The notes: generated from the sequence alone by a model not told the origin. A stretch of DNA of 64,000 nt from Amorphochlora amoebiformis (GCA_054601695.1 BAAHQB010000096.1:620001-684000), one strand, 5' to 3'. Counted from the first letter of the stretch, positions 1 to 25,331 are shown. Made by a program: numbers and translations.

Positions 1-332
1 TTGCCTGTTTGATATACAATTCATTACTGGTATAATATCTTGTATTGACATGTACAAATATGTGAAGATTACATATATCTTATTTATATGACGTGCTTTT
101 AATAAACAAGATGTAAATGTTTGCAAAAATTTCCTCACTGTATGCTTCAAGTTGTCCCGCTCCATCTTCTTGCCGTGCACTGCGAGCCACTTCATCGACT
201 AATACGTACATATATAAATATATACATACATGTATAAATATATATATGTATATATATATATGTATATACATACATACATATATATATATATATAATATAT
301 AATATATAATATATATGTATATATATGTTATG

Positions 333-363
<31 letters not shown>

Positions 364-465
364 ATATATATATGTATGTACGTTAAATACTTATATATAT
401 ATATATATATATATATGTGGTGTATATATGTATATAATTATATATATATATAATGTATACATACA

Positions 466-542
<77 letters not shown>

Positions 543-1170
543 TATATATATACATATATATATATATGCTATCTGACAAACCCTGCATACATGTTTACAC
601 CGTTTGTGTACGTGTGTGGGCGAGAATGACCAGGACAAGCTCATCGGCGAACGCATGTACGGCATCTTTAGAGCGCCCCTGTAATAGCATGCCCATACAT
701 GTACATTTTGTATTACAATTTTTTCAAACTAAATGTGTATGAACATATATATTATTTATATATATACACATATACATATTTATAGATGTATTATTATTGT
801 ATATGTTACATGGTCAAATGTGTTGAAAAAATGGAGCCAAATGATACGAGTAGTACAGTAGATTGACAAGAAGAGATTCACAAGAGGGGAACAAGAGGTG
901 AGCTTGACATCGAACGGATGGGCACAAAAGAAGATTTTAATCACCGTGTGAGAAACAGAGTACAGCTTTTCCTTCCAAATGCCTCCCAAGTTCTATCAAT
1001 GAAACGTATGTTTCCGCCATTTGCATGCATATCAACATATTTGTAAAATAATAAAGATGTACTATTTGCACTATACATATACATATATATATATATGTAT
1101 AACGTATAAATATATCAACATAGAAAGAATTATATAAATTTAATTTAGGTTAGTATGTGTGTACATTTAC

Positions 1171-1252
<82 letters not shown>

Positions 1253-1509
1253 ATGTGTGTATATATACAAACAATAATAATATTATCTATATTTCTACAT
1301 ATTGTGCATGTATACATACATATTATATATGTATGTGTATTTGTATATAGTATACTTATATATGCACATATGTATCTTATATATGCACATATGTATTGAA
1401 TACATATGTACATTGATCATATATATATATATAAATATAAATATATAATATATGTATATATATTATATATATATACATATATATATATGTGTATATTTAT
1501 CTATATGCA

Positions 1510-1605
<96 letters not shown>

Positions 1606-1741
1606 TATTTCATAGCATCCATATATTAACACAACCCTGGGTAGTTTTGCTTGGAAGTTATGTATCGTATATATATATATATATAAATGTATATATGCAG
1701 ACATATATATATATATATATATACAGATATATATGTGTATA

Positions 1742-1822
<81 letters not shown>

Positions 1823-3016
1823 TGATGTATGTGTGCAGTGTTCCATGCTATATCCCATTGTGTTATCTAATGGAACAACACCTTTCGAGTGCACTGCGAG
1901 AAGACTTGAAGCAGTTTTTCAGGGTTACCGTCGACCCGATACTTGTGAAGCTTATGGAATCATGTTATCAGGCGGGACGACTTGATTTTTAATGAGACGT
2001 CAATATATCAGGATAGAAACAAGGGCGAGAGGGATACCACGGTGAGGGAAGACAAGAGAGATTGAGTGAGTGAGGAGAGAGAGAGGAGAGAAAAAGAGTG
2101 GAGAGAGAAGAGGGGAGCAAGCGAGTAGTGGAAAGAGAGAGGTAGGCAGGAAAATGGAGAAGAGGGTACTTGCTCCGCGAGTGTCTTGATGAGAGCCCAA
2201 TTGTATCTTGCAAAAATATCCCAAAATAAGCGAGGCGATTCATAAAAAATAGTTTTTCTCTTGAGTACCTAGAGTCTGAAGATGAGTCTTTCCTCCACTC
2301 GTCAACCTTCTTCATGCGATCAAGCGCCTCCCTACCCCCGCAAATAGCAAACAGGTATGGTGAATTCATATTCCCGAAATGGATTGAAAACAAAGGAATG
2401 CCAACAGAAAGAGATGCAGAGATTGATAAGAGTTGGAGTGGGAGAGGGAGAGGAGAAACAGAGTTAAAGAGACCCGAGGGCCAGCCACTCCTTGTAGCGG
2501 GTCGTCTTGCTCATTTGCTCTCTGAGTAGGTAGTTTGCGCAAAGATGAAGATTTAAGCTTAACATAACTATCATGAGTAGAGAAACCTCAGGTCCCGAGC
2601 CGAGAATGTGTAGAAGTAGTACTCGAACAGATGCACGACGACGCGAATTACAACATATCTGATCGGGGGGGGGGGGGGAAATTTTATGGAGGCTAGGGGT
2701 AAGAGGAATAAGCGTGAAGCAAGCCTTCATTTGACAAAGGTGAACTCACAGGAGCAACTCGGATCCGACAACGCCCCTATGTTATGCGAGAGTTTGGATT
2801 CAGGTGATTAGTGCATGCGTTAGGATTACATCAGGATGAAGACGATGGGCCATTTTATCACCTGAGGAATCACAGGGCGAATGGTAAGTCAGGGACATAT
2901 CTCCAGGATCGAGAACTTACTCTTCTAGTGCCAAACACGGCAAGTGCTGAGGACGACGCCAACAGCAGAACGACGAACAGCATGTTGTACTCAAACACGA
3001 TACTGGCCACTGCCAT
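1..3016 (-). CDS. SDP1-like patatin triacylglycerol lipase, N-terminal half (partial)
   Basis: Ten phase-compatible exons read leftwards: 2921-3016 (start), 2830-2861, 2587-2658, 2474-2521, 2269-2331, 2170-2206, 1882-1950, 945-992, 601-678 and probably 139-198. The product starts with hydrophobic segments ([15 protein letters not shown], then [19 protein letters not shown]). The conserved N-terminal block of SDP1/Tgl3-type triacylglycerol lipases follows: [29 protein letters not shown], a diverged NLGGI..KLYS and [14 protein letters not shown]. In this family the patatin domain with the GxSxG Ser-Asp dyad comes next, so it should lie left of the window. The family releases fatty acids from oil bodies. 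The role is inferred from the N-terminal domain only. The last exon is least certain, because a second reading frame is also open. The intron after exon 4 would use a gtctct donor. Confidence 0.8.
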
Positions 3017-3541
3017 CTGTCAGGGGAGGCAATCAAAATTTTCCGTCAGTAGTCTGCAAAGGAAAAAGGGGAGAGTGGGCTCATAACGTTGATATCGATC
3101 ATCGCCGAGCAGATTTTGGCCAAGTTTGCGTACCTGCAAATCCCCACCACACACAACCGTCAACAGACCATTTGTACTAACGACGAAACGTAGTATTGGG
3201 GCGTCGCAACAGGATGGAAGGAGGGGATCCTCCGTCGGAGCACATGAAAATAGAAGAAGAAAATAGAAGAAAAGGGGTACTACATTGGTGATTCCATATT
3301 CCAAGCCAATTTAGGTTTGCGAAACCCTGGCTTATTAAAGAATTGCAGAGAAAACCCGTGAGATGATCCTCGCTGGAGTAGGGTTCTCTAGAACGCCGAA
3401 GAACAGAGGTGGGGAGGAAAGGTTCAAGTTGGAGAGCCGCCGTCGGATCCCCGTGCAATACCGGGACTCCCGTATATTCCCGGGATCCCCGTGGAACCGA
3501 AACGCGGTTTAAGTGTCGCGTCTTTGCGCGTATCTACATCC
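3017..3541. promoter_or_regulatory. Divergent promoter region between lipase and enolase
   Basis: This 525-bp gap is complex sequence without TA arrays. CCCGGGAT lies at 3479-3486, 55 bases before the enolase ATG, inside a GC-rich stretch. On the minus strand a good donor near 3133 (CAG|gtacgc) and a pyrimidine-rich acceptor near 3054 suggest a 5'-UTR intron of the lipase gene, since both open phases meet a stop just before the lipase ATG. The promoter function is inferred from gene orientation. Confidence 0.5.
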
Positions 3542-4752
3542 ATGTTTGCAAGTCGTTCTCTCGCGCGGAGTCTGCCCTCCAAGACCGGAAAATCGGCCCG
3601 TGCCTTCTCCACCACAATCAAGGAAGTGAAAGGACGCTTCATTATCGACTCGCGGTACAAGTTTTGAAAACTTATTTCGAGTTTTTTAAACATGATTCAT
3701 GGTAGGGGCAACCCCACGGTTGAAGTTGATATGTGGCTGTCCGATGGGCAATTCACTCGTGGAGCCGTTCCATCTGGTGCTTCTACCGGGGTATATGAAG
3801 CTCTTGAGCTTCGGGATGGAGGGGATGCGTTCATGGGCAAGGGAGTGTCAAAGGTATGACCTGGTTTGTGTATGGTGTGCTTGGAATCATGCGACCGGAT
3901 TGATGAAGCATGTTTGATTTCAATGAACTTATCCTCACAACATCTTTCCTCAGGCCGTCGACAATATTAACAAAGTCATCGGCCCGGCTATTATCGGAAT
4001 GGTACGTATAGGGTTCTTAAGGGTGGTCATTATTGGGCTCAATCCACGCACACTCAAGATTTGGCAGGAACTAACTTACGTAATCTCAGGATCCGACCGA
4101 TCAGCAGAAGATCGACGACAAGATGGTATACATCAACACTCACTCATTTTTCGTAGTTCTCACGTGCGTACGTGTTTAGGTCCAAGAACTTGATGGATCC
4201 AAGAACGAATGGGGCTGGTCCAAGTCCAACCTCGGCGCGAATGCTATCCTGGGTAAAGCGAAAGCAATTTATACTCACATACCACTGTTACATGTATAAT
4301 CCAGCGCTTAACCGCGCATAACTTAGGTGTGTCGATTGCTACCTGCCGTGCTGGTTCCCTTGCTAAGGGCATTCCCCTTTACAAGCACATCGCCGACCTC
4401 GCCGGAAATCGTGAGTACTTTCTTAAGCTACCTGCAAGATATCTGATCCAATTTGTTCACAGCGGAAATTGTGATGCCTGTTCCATCTTTCAACATCATC
4501 AATGGTGGATCCCATGCCGGTAACGGATTGGCGATGCAAGAGTTCATGGTGCATGCTTTCTTCTTATAAGTCCCTCCAGTCCTTGTTCCCACTCCAAAAT
4601 TTAATAATACATACTATGTTGTATATTTTTGTATGCATACGTAAATCCATAAGTATATTTATAGACGTATTTATAATATATATATATATACACATATATA
4701 TACATATATGTATACATATGTGTGTATATATGTATACATATATATTATATAT

Positions 4753-4786
<34 letters not shown>

Positions 4787-4814
4787 GTATATATACACTA
4801 TATGTGTATGTATG

Positions 4815-4863
<49 letters not shown>

Positions 4864-4868
4864 ATATA

Positions 4869-4963
<95 letters not shown>

Positions 4964-5159
4964 ACTAATATTTCGTCATTTATGCTATGTACACAATTTA
5001 TTGTATATACATATATATTACACATAATATATATATATATATATAATATATATATAAATATATGCATATGTAGACAAACATCGTAAATATATATAAAATA
5101 TAATATATCTATATATATATATATATATTATATATATATGTATATATGTATGTATGAAG

Positions 5160-5239
<80 letters not shown>

Positions 5240-5241
5240 TA

Positions 5242-5281
<40 letters not shown>

Positions 5282-5326
5282 TATATAATGTATATTGTAT
5301 ACGTACATTCATGCATATATATGTAC

Positions 5327-5357
<31 letters not shown>

Positions 5358-5432
5358 TATATTATATATATAGATATATTGATAGATATATTTATATATA
5401 TATATATATGTATATATTTATATATATTTATA

Positions 5433-5487
<55 letters not shown>

Positions 5488-6496
5488 ACATATGCCACAT
5501 ACATATATTTTCTAATTAGGTTCTTCCCACTGGTGCTTCCAGCTTCACAGAGTCCATGCAGATGGGTTGCGAGGTCTACCACAATCTCAAGTCTGTCATC
5601 AAGGCTCGATACGGTGTAGTAATGCACAGCCTTTGAGCTTCCCTTGTCACAATCAAATCATCATGAATATCAATAGGTCAAGATGCCGTTAACGTTGGTG
5701 ATGAGGGAGGATTTGCCCCCAATATCCACACCAGTGAGGAGGGACTTGCGCTCGTGAAGCAGGCCATTGAGAAGGCTGGATACACCGGCAAGGTATATAT
5801 CCATCCCAGACTGAATGCCAATCTCTTCTATCCAGCTGAATGCTTAATCTTGAGGTGGCATTCGGAATGGATGTCGCCGCCTCTGAGTTCCTGACGGATG
5901 ACGGGAAGTATGACCTGAACTTCAAGAATCAGGTGATATATTGGTATGAGTTCAACTAAGGGATGGATAGGATAGAGAGATGAGAGAAATGAGAGAGAGA
6001 GAGAGGAGAGGAGAGAGGGAGAGGATAGAGAGCGAGGAGGAGAGTGTTTTGTTAGCGAACTTCAATTCCAATCGTTTTCATCACCATCGTAGCCGAATGA
6101 TGGCTCGGAGGTGATAACTGGCGATGAGTTGCTCGATGTCTACACTGGGTTCGTCAACGATTACCCCATGGTAATATCGCAACAATCTCTAATTAACCCT
6201 TATGTATGTGGTATGATTGTGTATGTATGTAGTAACGTTACAACATATATATATATATGTGTATATATACACGTATACATATATATATATATATATATAT
6301 CTTGTATGGTATTGTTGTCAATATTATTATTACGATTTAATCATCACAATCATTGTATTAATCTGTACATAGAATAACTCAATAGTGTACTAACCCCATT
6401 TTATTATGTAGATGTATGTATTATATACATATATGTGTATATATACACACACATATATACATATATATATCTATATATATATATATATACATATAT

Positions 6497-6558
<62 letters not shown>

Positions 6559-6760
6559 ATACATATATTATATATAACTTTATATATGATATGTGTATAT
6601 ATAAATATATATAATATCATATATGTATATATATATATTTATATATATATACATATATGTATGTATATGTATGTATATATATATTTTATATACATATATA
6701 ATAAGCGTATATTATGTATAAATAAATATGTATGTCACACACATATATGTACACACACAA

Positions 6761-6836
<76 letters not shown>

Positions 6837-6887
6837 GTAGATATATATATATATATATATAATGTCTACGTATATATTCAATATTTG

Positions 6888-6928
<41 letters not shown>

Positions 6929-7376
6929 GTATGCAAATATATATATATATATATCATTTTTTTATATGTAGTACATTTATATCATCACCGCATATCCCCA
7001 GGTCTCAATCGAAGACCCTTTTGACCAAGACGACTGGGAGAACTGGGCCAAAGTTACAGCCAAGGTGAAAAATATTGCGAAATCTTCTTGGAGATGATTC
7101 GCTCATTTGCTTTTGTGTTCCCTCACAGCATGGAAAGGAGTGTCAGATTGTTGGCGACGACCTGCTTGTTACCAACCCAAAACGTATTGAGAAGGTATGT
7201 GTATATTGTCCAATCCGGCGTGAGCTTAACGCGCAACTGAGTTATATGACTTGCAGGCTATCGAATCCAAGTCGTGCAACGCGCTCCTCCTAAAGGTCAG
7301 GATATTGTGCAAAATATATAATCTAATAAATTTATGTGTATATTTGTATTATATAAACGCATATATATATATATAT

Positions 7377-7443
<67 letters not shown>

Positions 7444-7459
7444 TGTATATATATACACA

Positions 7460-7498
<39 letters not shown>

Positions 7499-7851
7499 CC
7501 CACCTTATACTTGTCCGAAAAAATCCGAAAAAGTCTGTACGTATTCCATATGTTCACATATCTTCTATTCTTGAAAATAACACAGGTGAACCAGATCGGA
7601 TCTATTACTGAATCCATCGAAGCTGTCTCCATGTCCAAGAAGGCCGGATGGGCTATCATGACTTCCCACCGTTCGGGAGAGACCGAAGATCCTTTCATCG
7701 CTGACCTTGCAGTCGGTCTGTCGACCGGACAGATCAAAACCGGAGCCCCGTGCCGGTAAGCCTTATCGCAGACTTGAATGGATAGATTTGTATATAGATA
7801 TGTGTATTAACACATACTATATTTTAACATTATGTATTATGTATATATATA

Positions 7852-7890
<39 letters not shown>

Positions 7891-8047
7891 CATATTTTGT
7901 AAGTATATATGTGATATACGTTATACATTTATGCCAATATATATATATATATATATATTATATACATATACATATATATATACATAATATAATATACGTA
8001 TTCATTTATATACATGCACTATATAAAAATATATATATACATATTTA

Positions 8048-8105
<58 letters not shown>

Positions 8106-8200
8106 TGTGATTAATATGTGCATTATTAGATCTGAACGTCTGTCCAAGTACAACCAGCTCCTCCGCATTGAGGCTGATCTTGAGGTACAACTAGCTATAT

Positions 8201-8278
<78 letters not shown>

Positions 8279-8359
8279 GTATAATGAAAATACAGATATA
8301 TATATATAATATATATATATATTTATTATATATATATATATACATTGATACATATATAT

Positions 8360-8453
<94 letters not shown>

Positions 8454-8473
8454 ATATATATATATATATATAC

Positions 8474-8519
<46 letters not shown>

Positions 8520-8668
8520 GTATCTATATGAGTTACATTTACAATATGTCATTTTATACGTGTGATTGTACTTTAAGAGACACACCAAAAGAGTTTTGGG
8601 CGAAAAAAGATTGTACATATTATCTGACTGAGGTATCTACAAGCAAGTGTAATCTGTGTATTTTACAC

Positions 8669-8713
<45 letters not shown>

Positions 8714-9021
8714 AATACATATATAAAAATAATATATATATGTATATGTATTTGTATATATATATATATATATATATAACACTGAGATACGAACGTTTTT
8801 TGTGATAATAGTTCGATAATTACGTTGTGTTTTAATGCAATCTGTTTCTGCGCATTTTTGCATGGATAGAGGCTTATATGAATAAATACATAAATATACG
8901 TATATAAATATATATATATATATATATACACATATATATATATATTTACATGTGTGTATATTTACATGGTATACATTTTCATATATGTATATATATATAT
9001 ATACATACGATATACATTTTC

Positions 9022-9087
<66 letters not shown>

Positions 9088-9160
9088 GTCATTTGCATCC
9101 CAGGGTCAGAAAGTCAAGTACGCCGCCTCAGAGTTCCGTTTCCCTGCTGCCGCTTTCTAA
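3542..9160 (+). CDS. ENO: Enolase with N-terminal presequence (17 exons)
   Basis: Enolase converts 2-phosphoglycerate to phosphoenolpyruvate. Exons: 3542-3654, 3706-3853, 3954-4001, 4090-4125, 4180-4252, 4327-4410, 4463-4548, 5520-5613, 5677-5792, 5855-5932, 6093-6170, 7002-7064, 7129-7194, 7257-7295, 7586-7755, 8130-8184, 9104-9160. They join in phase to 467 codons plus TAA. Family hallmarks are present: [37 protein letters not shown], the metal-site regions [11 protein letters not shown] and GDDLLVTNP, and SHRSGETED. About 25 residues precede the usual start ([20 protein letters not shown], then AFSTT). They are rich in Arg and Ser and lack acidic residues, which looks like a mitochondrial targeting peptide. 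Introns 7, 11, 14, 15 and 16 are long TA arrays; the others are short and ordinary. Confidence 0.98.
4600..5515. repeat. (TA)n array filling enolase intron 7
   Basis: Nearly pure TA runs (for example 4871-4957 and 5163-5233) are broken by single-base interruptions and short CA/TG patches. Similar arrays fill the other long enolase introns (6240-6960, 7330-7495, 7840-8100, 8195-9085). Long open frames of Tyr and Ile here come from the repeat and are not genes. Confidence 0.95.
5945..6045 (+). repeat. Purine-rich (GA)n tract in enolase intron 10
   Basis: A run of GA/GGA repeats starts a few bases after the donor of the exon ending at 5932. It is purine on the sense strand, the reverse of most such tracts in this window. 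Confidence 0.8.
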
Positions 9161-9450
9161 AGCTTAAACTAAATGGTATTTCCTGTCCGACCATGAACGC
9201 AGTCTATAGCTAGCACTACTAACACGGTGAACACAAGTTACTGAGTATTTTGAACAGAACAACTTAAACTTTGTGTTAGTTCAACTTAATTTGTTCAATT
9301 GGGCATAATCAGTGCGTATATCTACATTAATGTGTGGTACTGTACGACCGTTGTGATCACGATGTATTATCGGGTAGGTAGGCTTGCTAGACTAGATATA
9401 GAGTATAAATATATGTATGTATATATATATATATATGTGTATATATAAAA

Positions 9451-9527
<77 letters not shown>

Positions 9528-10445
9528 TACTAGTTATAATCACATAGCTTGACTTATCCATATACGAGATATAGTCCAGGTCTAGTCTAGAGGCTAGATA
9601 TATGTACTAGATATAAAGGTGTCAAACTAATATACTAGATATACTATGGCTAGCCTATGATAAATTTAAACGATTCTAGCATTGACTCTAACTAGTTGAA
9701 TCATGATCAATGTCACGACACTAGTGTCAGTCAGTAACCTCGCAAGCATTTGTACACATTGATTGATATTTGGGATATCATCTAGATTCTAGATCATTAC
9801 GCCACTGCCATGTGGCATCTAGTGGCATACGTATCAATGGACGTCAACAATGCGACAATACGTATACTTCATAAGTACGTACAAATACATACGTATACCA
9901 TGCACAACTGCAGCACAAGCAGATGCGTATCCCAACTTACGTATATCAAATAAGTACGCACATGCGTACCTACGAACGTGTACCAATTATACGTACGTAT
10001 ACATTACATACGTACGAGCAACATAAGTACTGATATACAGATATACGTGCCATACGTATCGGAAGGTGTCCCCTGATCGATGGAGGCCAGTCTGCGCATC
10101 ATGGCGTCCGCAAGTTGGACCGCAACAACTTTCACCATGGCACCTTTACACACAGGAAATATCAGTATACGGATTTTACCTAGTTAACGTATCTCACTAG
10201 CAGTGAATCTAGAGCACATGGCTGCGTACCCTCTAGAGTCTAGACCCTAGTACTAGTAGTACCTAGGGTACGAAGTACCGGATCTAGATGAATTACAATG
10301 ACCAAGACGACCAGATTGATGGAATTACTAGAATTATGATACTAGCTAGAGCTCTATCTACACTAAAGAGTTTAGCTTGAATAACAATTGGGCTAGTTGC
10401 TAGAGTTATCATTGTCATGTCATATATATATATATATATATATAC

Positions 10446-10511
<66 letters not shown>

Positions 10512-10664
10512 ATATATATATATATATATTGTATATTTATATATACACCGTCACAGTCTAGACTCGACATATTGGTATACCTGGAGTATACACGAACTTA
10601 TGAAGTTATGAACGTTAACCGTTCGGGATCTATTGATGCGAGCGCTGCTAGGCTAGCCGTTGAC
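9161..10664. other. Convergent intergenic region, CTAG-rich
   Basis: This lies between the 3' ends of enolase and the 2OG oxygenase. I see no exon-like island. Two TA arrays (9420-9525, 10420-10530) interrupt complex sequence that is very rich in CTAG (about 30 occurrences by eye, against about 6 expected by chance) and in ACGTAC/GTATAC words. The stretch 10225-10275 alone has five. No canonical poly(A) signal could be assigned with confidence. Confidence 0.7.
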
Positions 10665-20529
<9,865 letters not shown>

Positions 20530-20854
20530 CGGAACACGTGTCTGGATTTAGAACACGTGTACACATATTGAAGCACCCTGTGCGCCGGATTTGCATCCTC
20601 AATCAGCTGATGATTCCATGTTCAGGGCGGAGTGGCGGAGATGGGCCTCCTTAGTTGCTATAGTAGCCCTGGGAGCATCTAACCTGTGGGTCACCACGCG
20701 GAATCCGGAGAAATTAGGTCGTATAGTTGTCAAGGTTAGAAGAAATTAAACAAAAAGTTGCTTCTTACCCCGCCCTCTCAAAGTAAATACTGAAACGTGG
20801 CCATTGTAGAGTGAAGGAACCGTCAGATCGACCATCCCTACAGCTATACAGTCT
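20530..20854. promoter_or_regulatory. Divergent promoter region, oxygenase / GNAT gene
   Basis: 325 bp of complex sequence with no TA array between two divergent start codons. There is no CCCGGGAT. GTGTACAC-like and CACGTG-like words (ACACGTG at 20536 and 20553) are the only notable elements. The promoter role comes from orientation only. Confidence 0.4.
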
Positions 20855-21615
20855 ATGGGTGAAGAAAGGATGGTGAAACAACGCGGACGAGGTCGCCTTC
20901 AACGCCAAAAGCGCAATCTCGTTCCCCGCATGGTTCCCATTGAGATCCTTCGGGAGACAGTGTCTCTACCATTTGGATTGAATATCTCACAGGTTTCGAA
21001 TACCATCTATTTCCCGCTCGTGAACTTATGCATATCACTCACTATTGCGTGTCGTATGCAGGTCGAAGGGCGCCCGTCGATTCTTGACGGGTATAGCTCA
21101 GGCTGTTTCTTTCCCTTTATACACCCGCTACATACATATTAGGCATCAGATATCCTCCACAGTCATCGTCCGCGTCGCGAACCCCGAATGTCCGGGCTCT
21201 GGAGAGATCATAGGCCGGATGAACTACACTGTCGTGAACGATACCTCGCTCGTGGATGTTAAGAGTCGAAGGGATAAGAGCTGGATATCTGTTCGTAAGC
21301 CGGGGATGGAGGGGCAATTAGATCCGGCTGAAATCGGGTATTTTAAGGGTGTTACTAGAACTAGGGCTACGGCTCCTGTAGTTAGATACAATCAGACAAT
21401 TGACCTATTTTTTGTTATAGGGATATGAAAGAAGACCAGAGCGACTCGTTCGATGAGGAGTATAAAAGGCGAATAATGCAGTGCGAGCGCACGAAAGGCC
21501 TAGCGATGGTTAACGTCACTTATATCGAGGTTAGCTTCTAATTTTTTGGCCAATGCTCCAACGTTATACAGTCAAATATTCATATGTTTTTATGCATGTA
21601 CACTTACATACAATA

Positions 21616-21660
<45 letters not shown>

Positions 21661-21703
21661 TATATATATATTCTATATATATATATATATATAATATACA
21701 TTC

Positions 21704-21735
<32 letters not shown>

Positions 21736-21755
21736 ATACGTGTATGTTTATATAT

Positions 21756-21807
<52 letters not shown>

Positions 21808-21831
21808 AATATATGTATGTTCATATATATG

Positions 21832-21867
<36 letters not shown>

Positions 21868-22023
21868 TAAAAATATATATATAAATATATAATATAATAT
21901 AATTATTGTGTACCCAATCAACCCTCCAGGTAGATGAAGACTATCGACAACGACGTGTAGCGACTCGTATGCTAGACTGGGTGATGCGTATGTTCATAAT
22001 GTACACACATACACAAACACACG

Positions 22024-22069
<46 letters not shown>

Positions 22070-22157
22070 ATACATGTATATATATATATATGTATATATT
22101 TTTACATGTATATATTTATATATATGATGTATCTATATATGTTACGTATATGTATGC

Positions 22158-22189
<32 letters not shown>

Positions 22190-22362
22190 GTATATACTAT
22201 AAATATATGTAGTTAAAAGCGCGCTACCCTATGGCCGAGTTCGAGATATTCTTCAATCCAGTTATTCGCACAATATATATATGTGTATATATATATGTGT
22301 ATATATGTATATATGTATATTCATATGCATACATATAGTTGCAGACTCTTCTTTAGGGTATG

Positions 22363-22450
<88 letters not shown>

Positions 22451-22954
22451 GTGTCTCTTTATCGAATTTTCCTTTTAAAATTTAATTTTTATGAACAAAA
22501 AGCTCTCGACTCATACCCATAACTCAGGTAGTAAATCAAGACTCCAGGATACCTCCAGAGCATCAGAAAGGAGTAGTCGCGGCCTGGAAGCTTGCGTACG
22601 CTTTCTCAAGGGTTGGACCTCTCACTCCTCTGCCCTCTAATCTCCCTTTTCCATTTGACTACTGTCTCTAATCTTCTCTCATTCTCTCATTCACTTCTCG
22701 CTGTCTCTCCTATCCCCGTCTCTCCTCTCTCTACCTCTCTTTCCGCTCTCTCCGTCATATCTCATCCCCTCTGCCCCACTTGTCTCCATCCCCTCTCTCT
22801 CCCTTTTGTCTTCCTTCCTCTCCCTCTTCCTAATTCCCGCTCCACCCCTCGCTATTCTCTCGTCCTGCCCTTATGGCATCCAAAAAAATATAACTGTGTC
22901 ATTTTTTACAATCCATATGCATTATTCTATGTGATAGTTATATAAACATATATG

Positions 22955-23016
<62 letters not shown>

Positions 23017-23074
23017 ATAGTTATATATACATATATGCATATATATATATATATATATATATTTTTTTGTATTT

Positions 23075-23115
<41 letters not shown>

Positions 23116-23152
23116 TCCATATGCATTATTCTATGTGATAGTTATATGTACA

Positions 23153-23189
<37 letters not shown>

Positions 23190-23278
23190 CTATATATATA
23201 TGTTCTTATGTATATGTATGTTGATGTAAAGTATTAACATATTTCAAATATTTTCATGTAATATATATATCTTTATAA

Positions 23279-23345
<67 letters not shown>

Positions 23346-23399
23346 TTATATATATATATATATTTATACGTATTTTTATATTTCGGTATAAATTACGTT

Positions 23400-23430
<31 letters not shown>

Positions 23431-23459
23431 ACATACATATATATATATATATATATATT

Positions 23460-23504
<45 letters not shown>

Positions 23505-23576
23505 AATACATGTATATATGAAACTATATATATATATATATATATATATATCCGATCTAAGTGTTTAAGATATCAC

Positions 23577-23610
<34 letters not shown>

Positions 23611-23860
23611 GTATATATATATGTGTGTGTGAGTATATATATATACATATACATATATATATACATATATATATAGAATACAAACATACGCATCTGCAGA
23701 GACACATATTATTAATGCAGAGATATAATCTGATGATGCTCATGAACGTCACCATGATGGATGGAAAAACAGTCAAATTTGTTAGACTATCAGGTAAAAA
23801 AGTATTTAGATAGATGCATGTATTAACACAATAATGTATTTTTTATGTAAGCGTATGCAT

Positions 23861-23907
<47 letters not shown>

Positions 23908-24554
23908 TATATATATATATATATATATATTTATGTACATTTGTATATAAACATGTATATATATATATATATATATTTAATATATATATATATATATATA
24001 TATATTACATATTATGAACATAATCATATTTACAGAGAAATTGACTACACAGATTATTATCCTTGACTAACATTTAAAATACTTTGACACCAAGGTGGTA
24101 GAGAGATAACTCCAACCAGAATACAGGAGCCTCCGCGTCGGATCCGTCTCATGCATCCGGTAACCCATGCTTAAATATGTGTCTCATGAATGTATGTTTA
24201 GGTTATGTGCGAATTGAATTGTGCGCAGGTGTATCAAAGAATGTACATATAATATATATTTATATATATATATATATGTATATTATGGAATAGTGTAAAT
24301 GTATTTCACCAGCTAAATATATAAGTATTACATATATATTTACATAAATATATATACACATATATATGTATACATACATATATATATATATATACATATA
24401 TTTATATATATATATATATATATAATATATATAATATAAATATATATATATATACATATATATATATATTCATATATATATATATATTGATATATATATA
24501 TATATGTATAACATAGTTTATTTTTGTGTGAGAGGGATCAGACTTGCGCACATA

Positions 24555-24585
<31 letters not shown>

Positions 24586-24587
24586 CA

Positions 24588-24619
<32 letters not shown>

Positions 24620-24636
24620 GAGTGTGAGACATATAT

Positions 24637-24669
<33 letters not shown>

Positions 24670-24741
24670 GTACATATATATGTATATACACACATATATA
24701 TACATACATACATATATATATATATATGTATATATATATGG

Positions 24742-24775
<34 letters not shown>

Positions 24776-24924
24776 GGATATACATATATATATATATATA
24801 TACATACATACGTATATGTATACCTGCATATACACTTAATATATGTACACATAATATGTAAGATGTATTACATGGTTTCGTTGAAAATGTTAGTACATAG
24901 ATGTAATATGTGAATAAACATATT

Positions 24925-24971
<47 letters not shown>

Positions 24972-24995
24972 CATTTTACTACATATACATGTACA

Positions 24996-25043
<48 letters not shown>

Positions 25044-25052
25044 ATAACAAGA

Positions 25053-25100
<48 letters not shown>

Positions 25101-25261
25101 TATATATTATATTATATATATATATATATATACATATATATACATAAGTGTGTGTGTGTGTATACATTTATACATTGTATACTTTTATACATACATATAT
25201 ATATATATATATATAGAAATATATATATATATATATATTTATATATTATATATATTCATAT

Positions 25262-25331
<70 letters not shown>

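Noticed and set aside
1150-1820. Long open frames of Tyr/Ile/Met/His/Cys on both strands, here and in every TA region
   Set aside because: They are translations of (TA)n, (TG)n and (CA)n arrays; no start context, no domain, and they overlap introns.
1830-1992. Plus-strand frame ending [19 protein letters not shown] with stop
   Set aside because: The minus strand of the same island gives a lipase exon ([12 protein letters not shown]) that joins its neighbours in phase and fits the family.
2100-3300. Separate plus-strand genes in 2314-2529 and 2811-3180
   Set aside because: These frames are antisense to lipase exons and lack splice partners.
22905-23165. CRISPR-like direct repeats
   Set aside because: Only three irregular copies, TA spacers, eukaryotic intron context.
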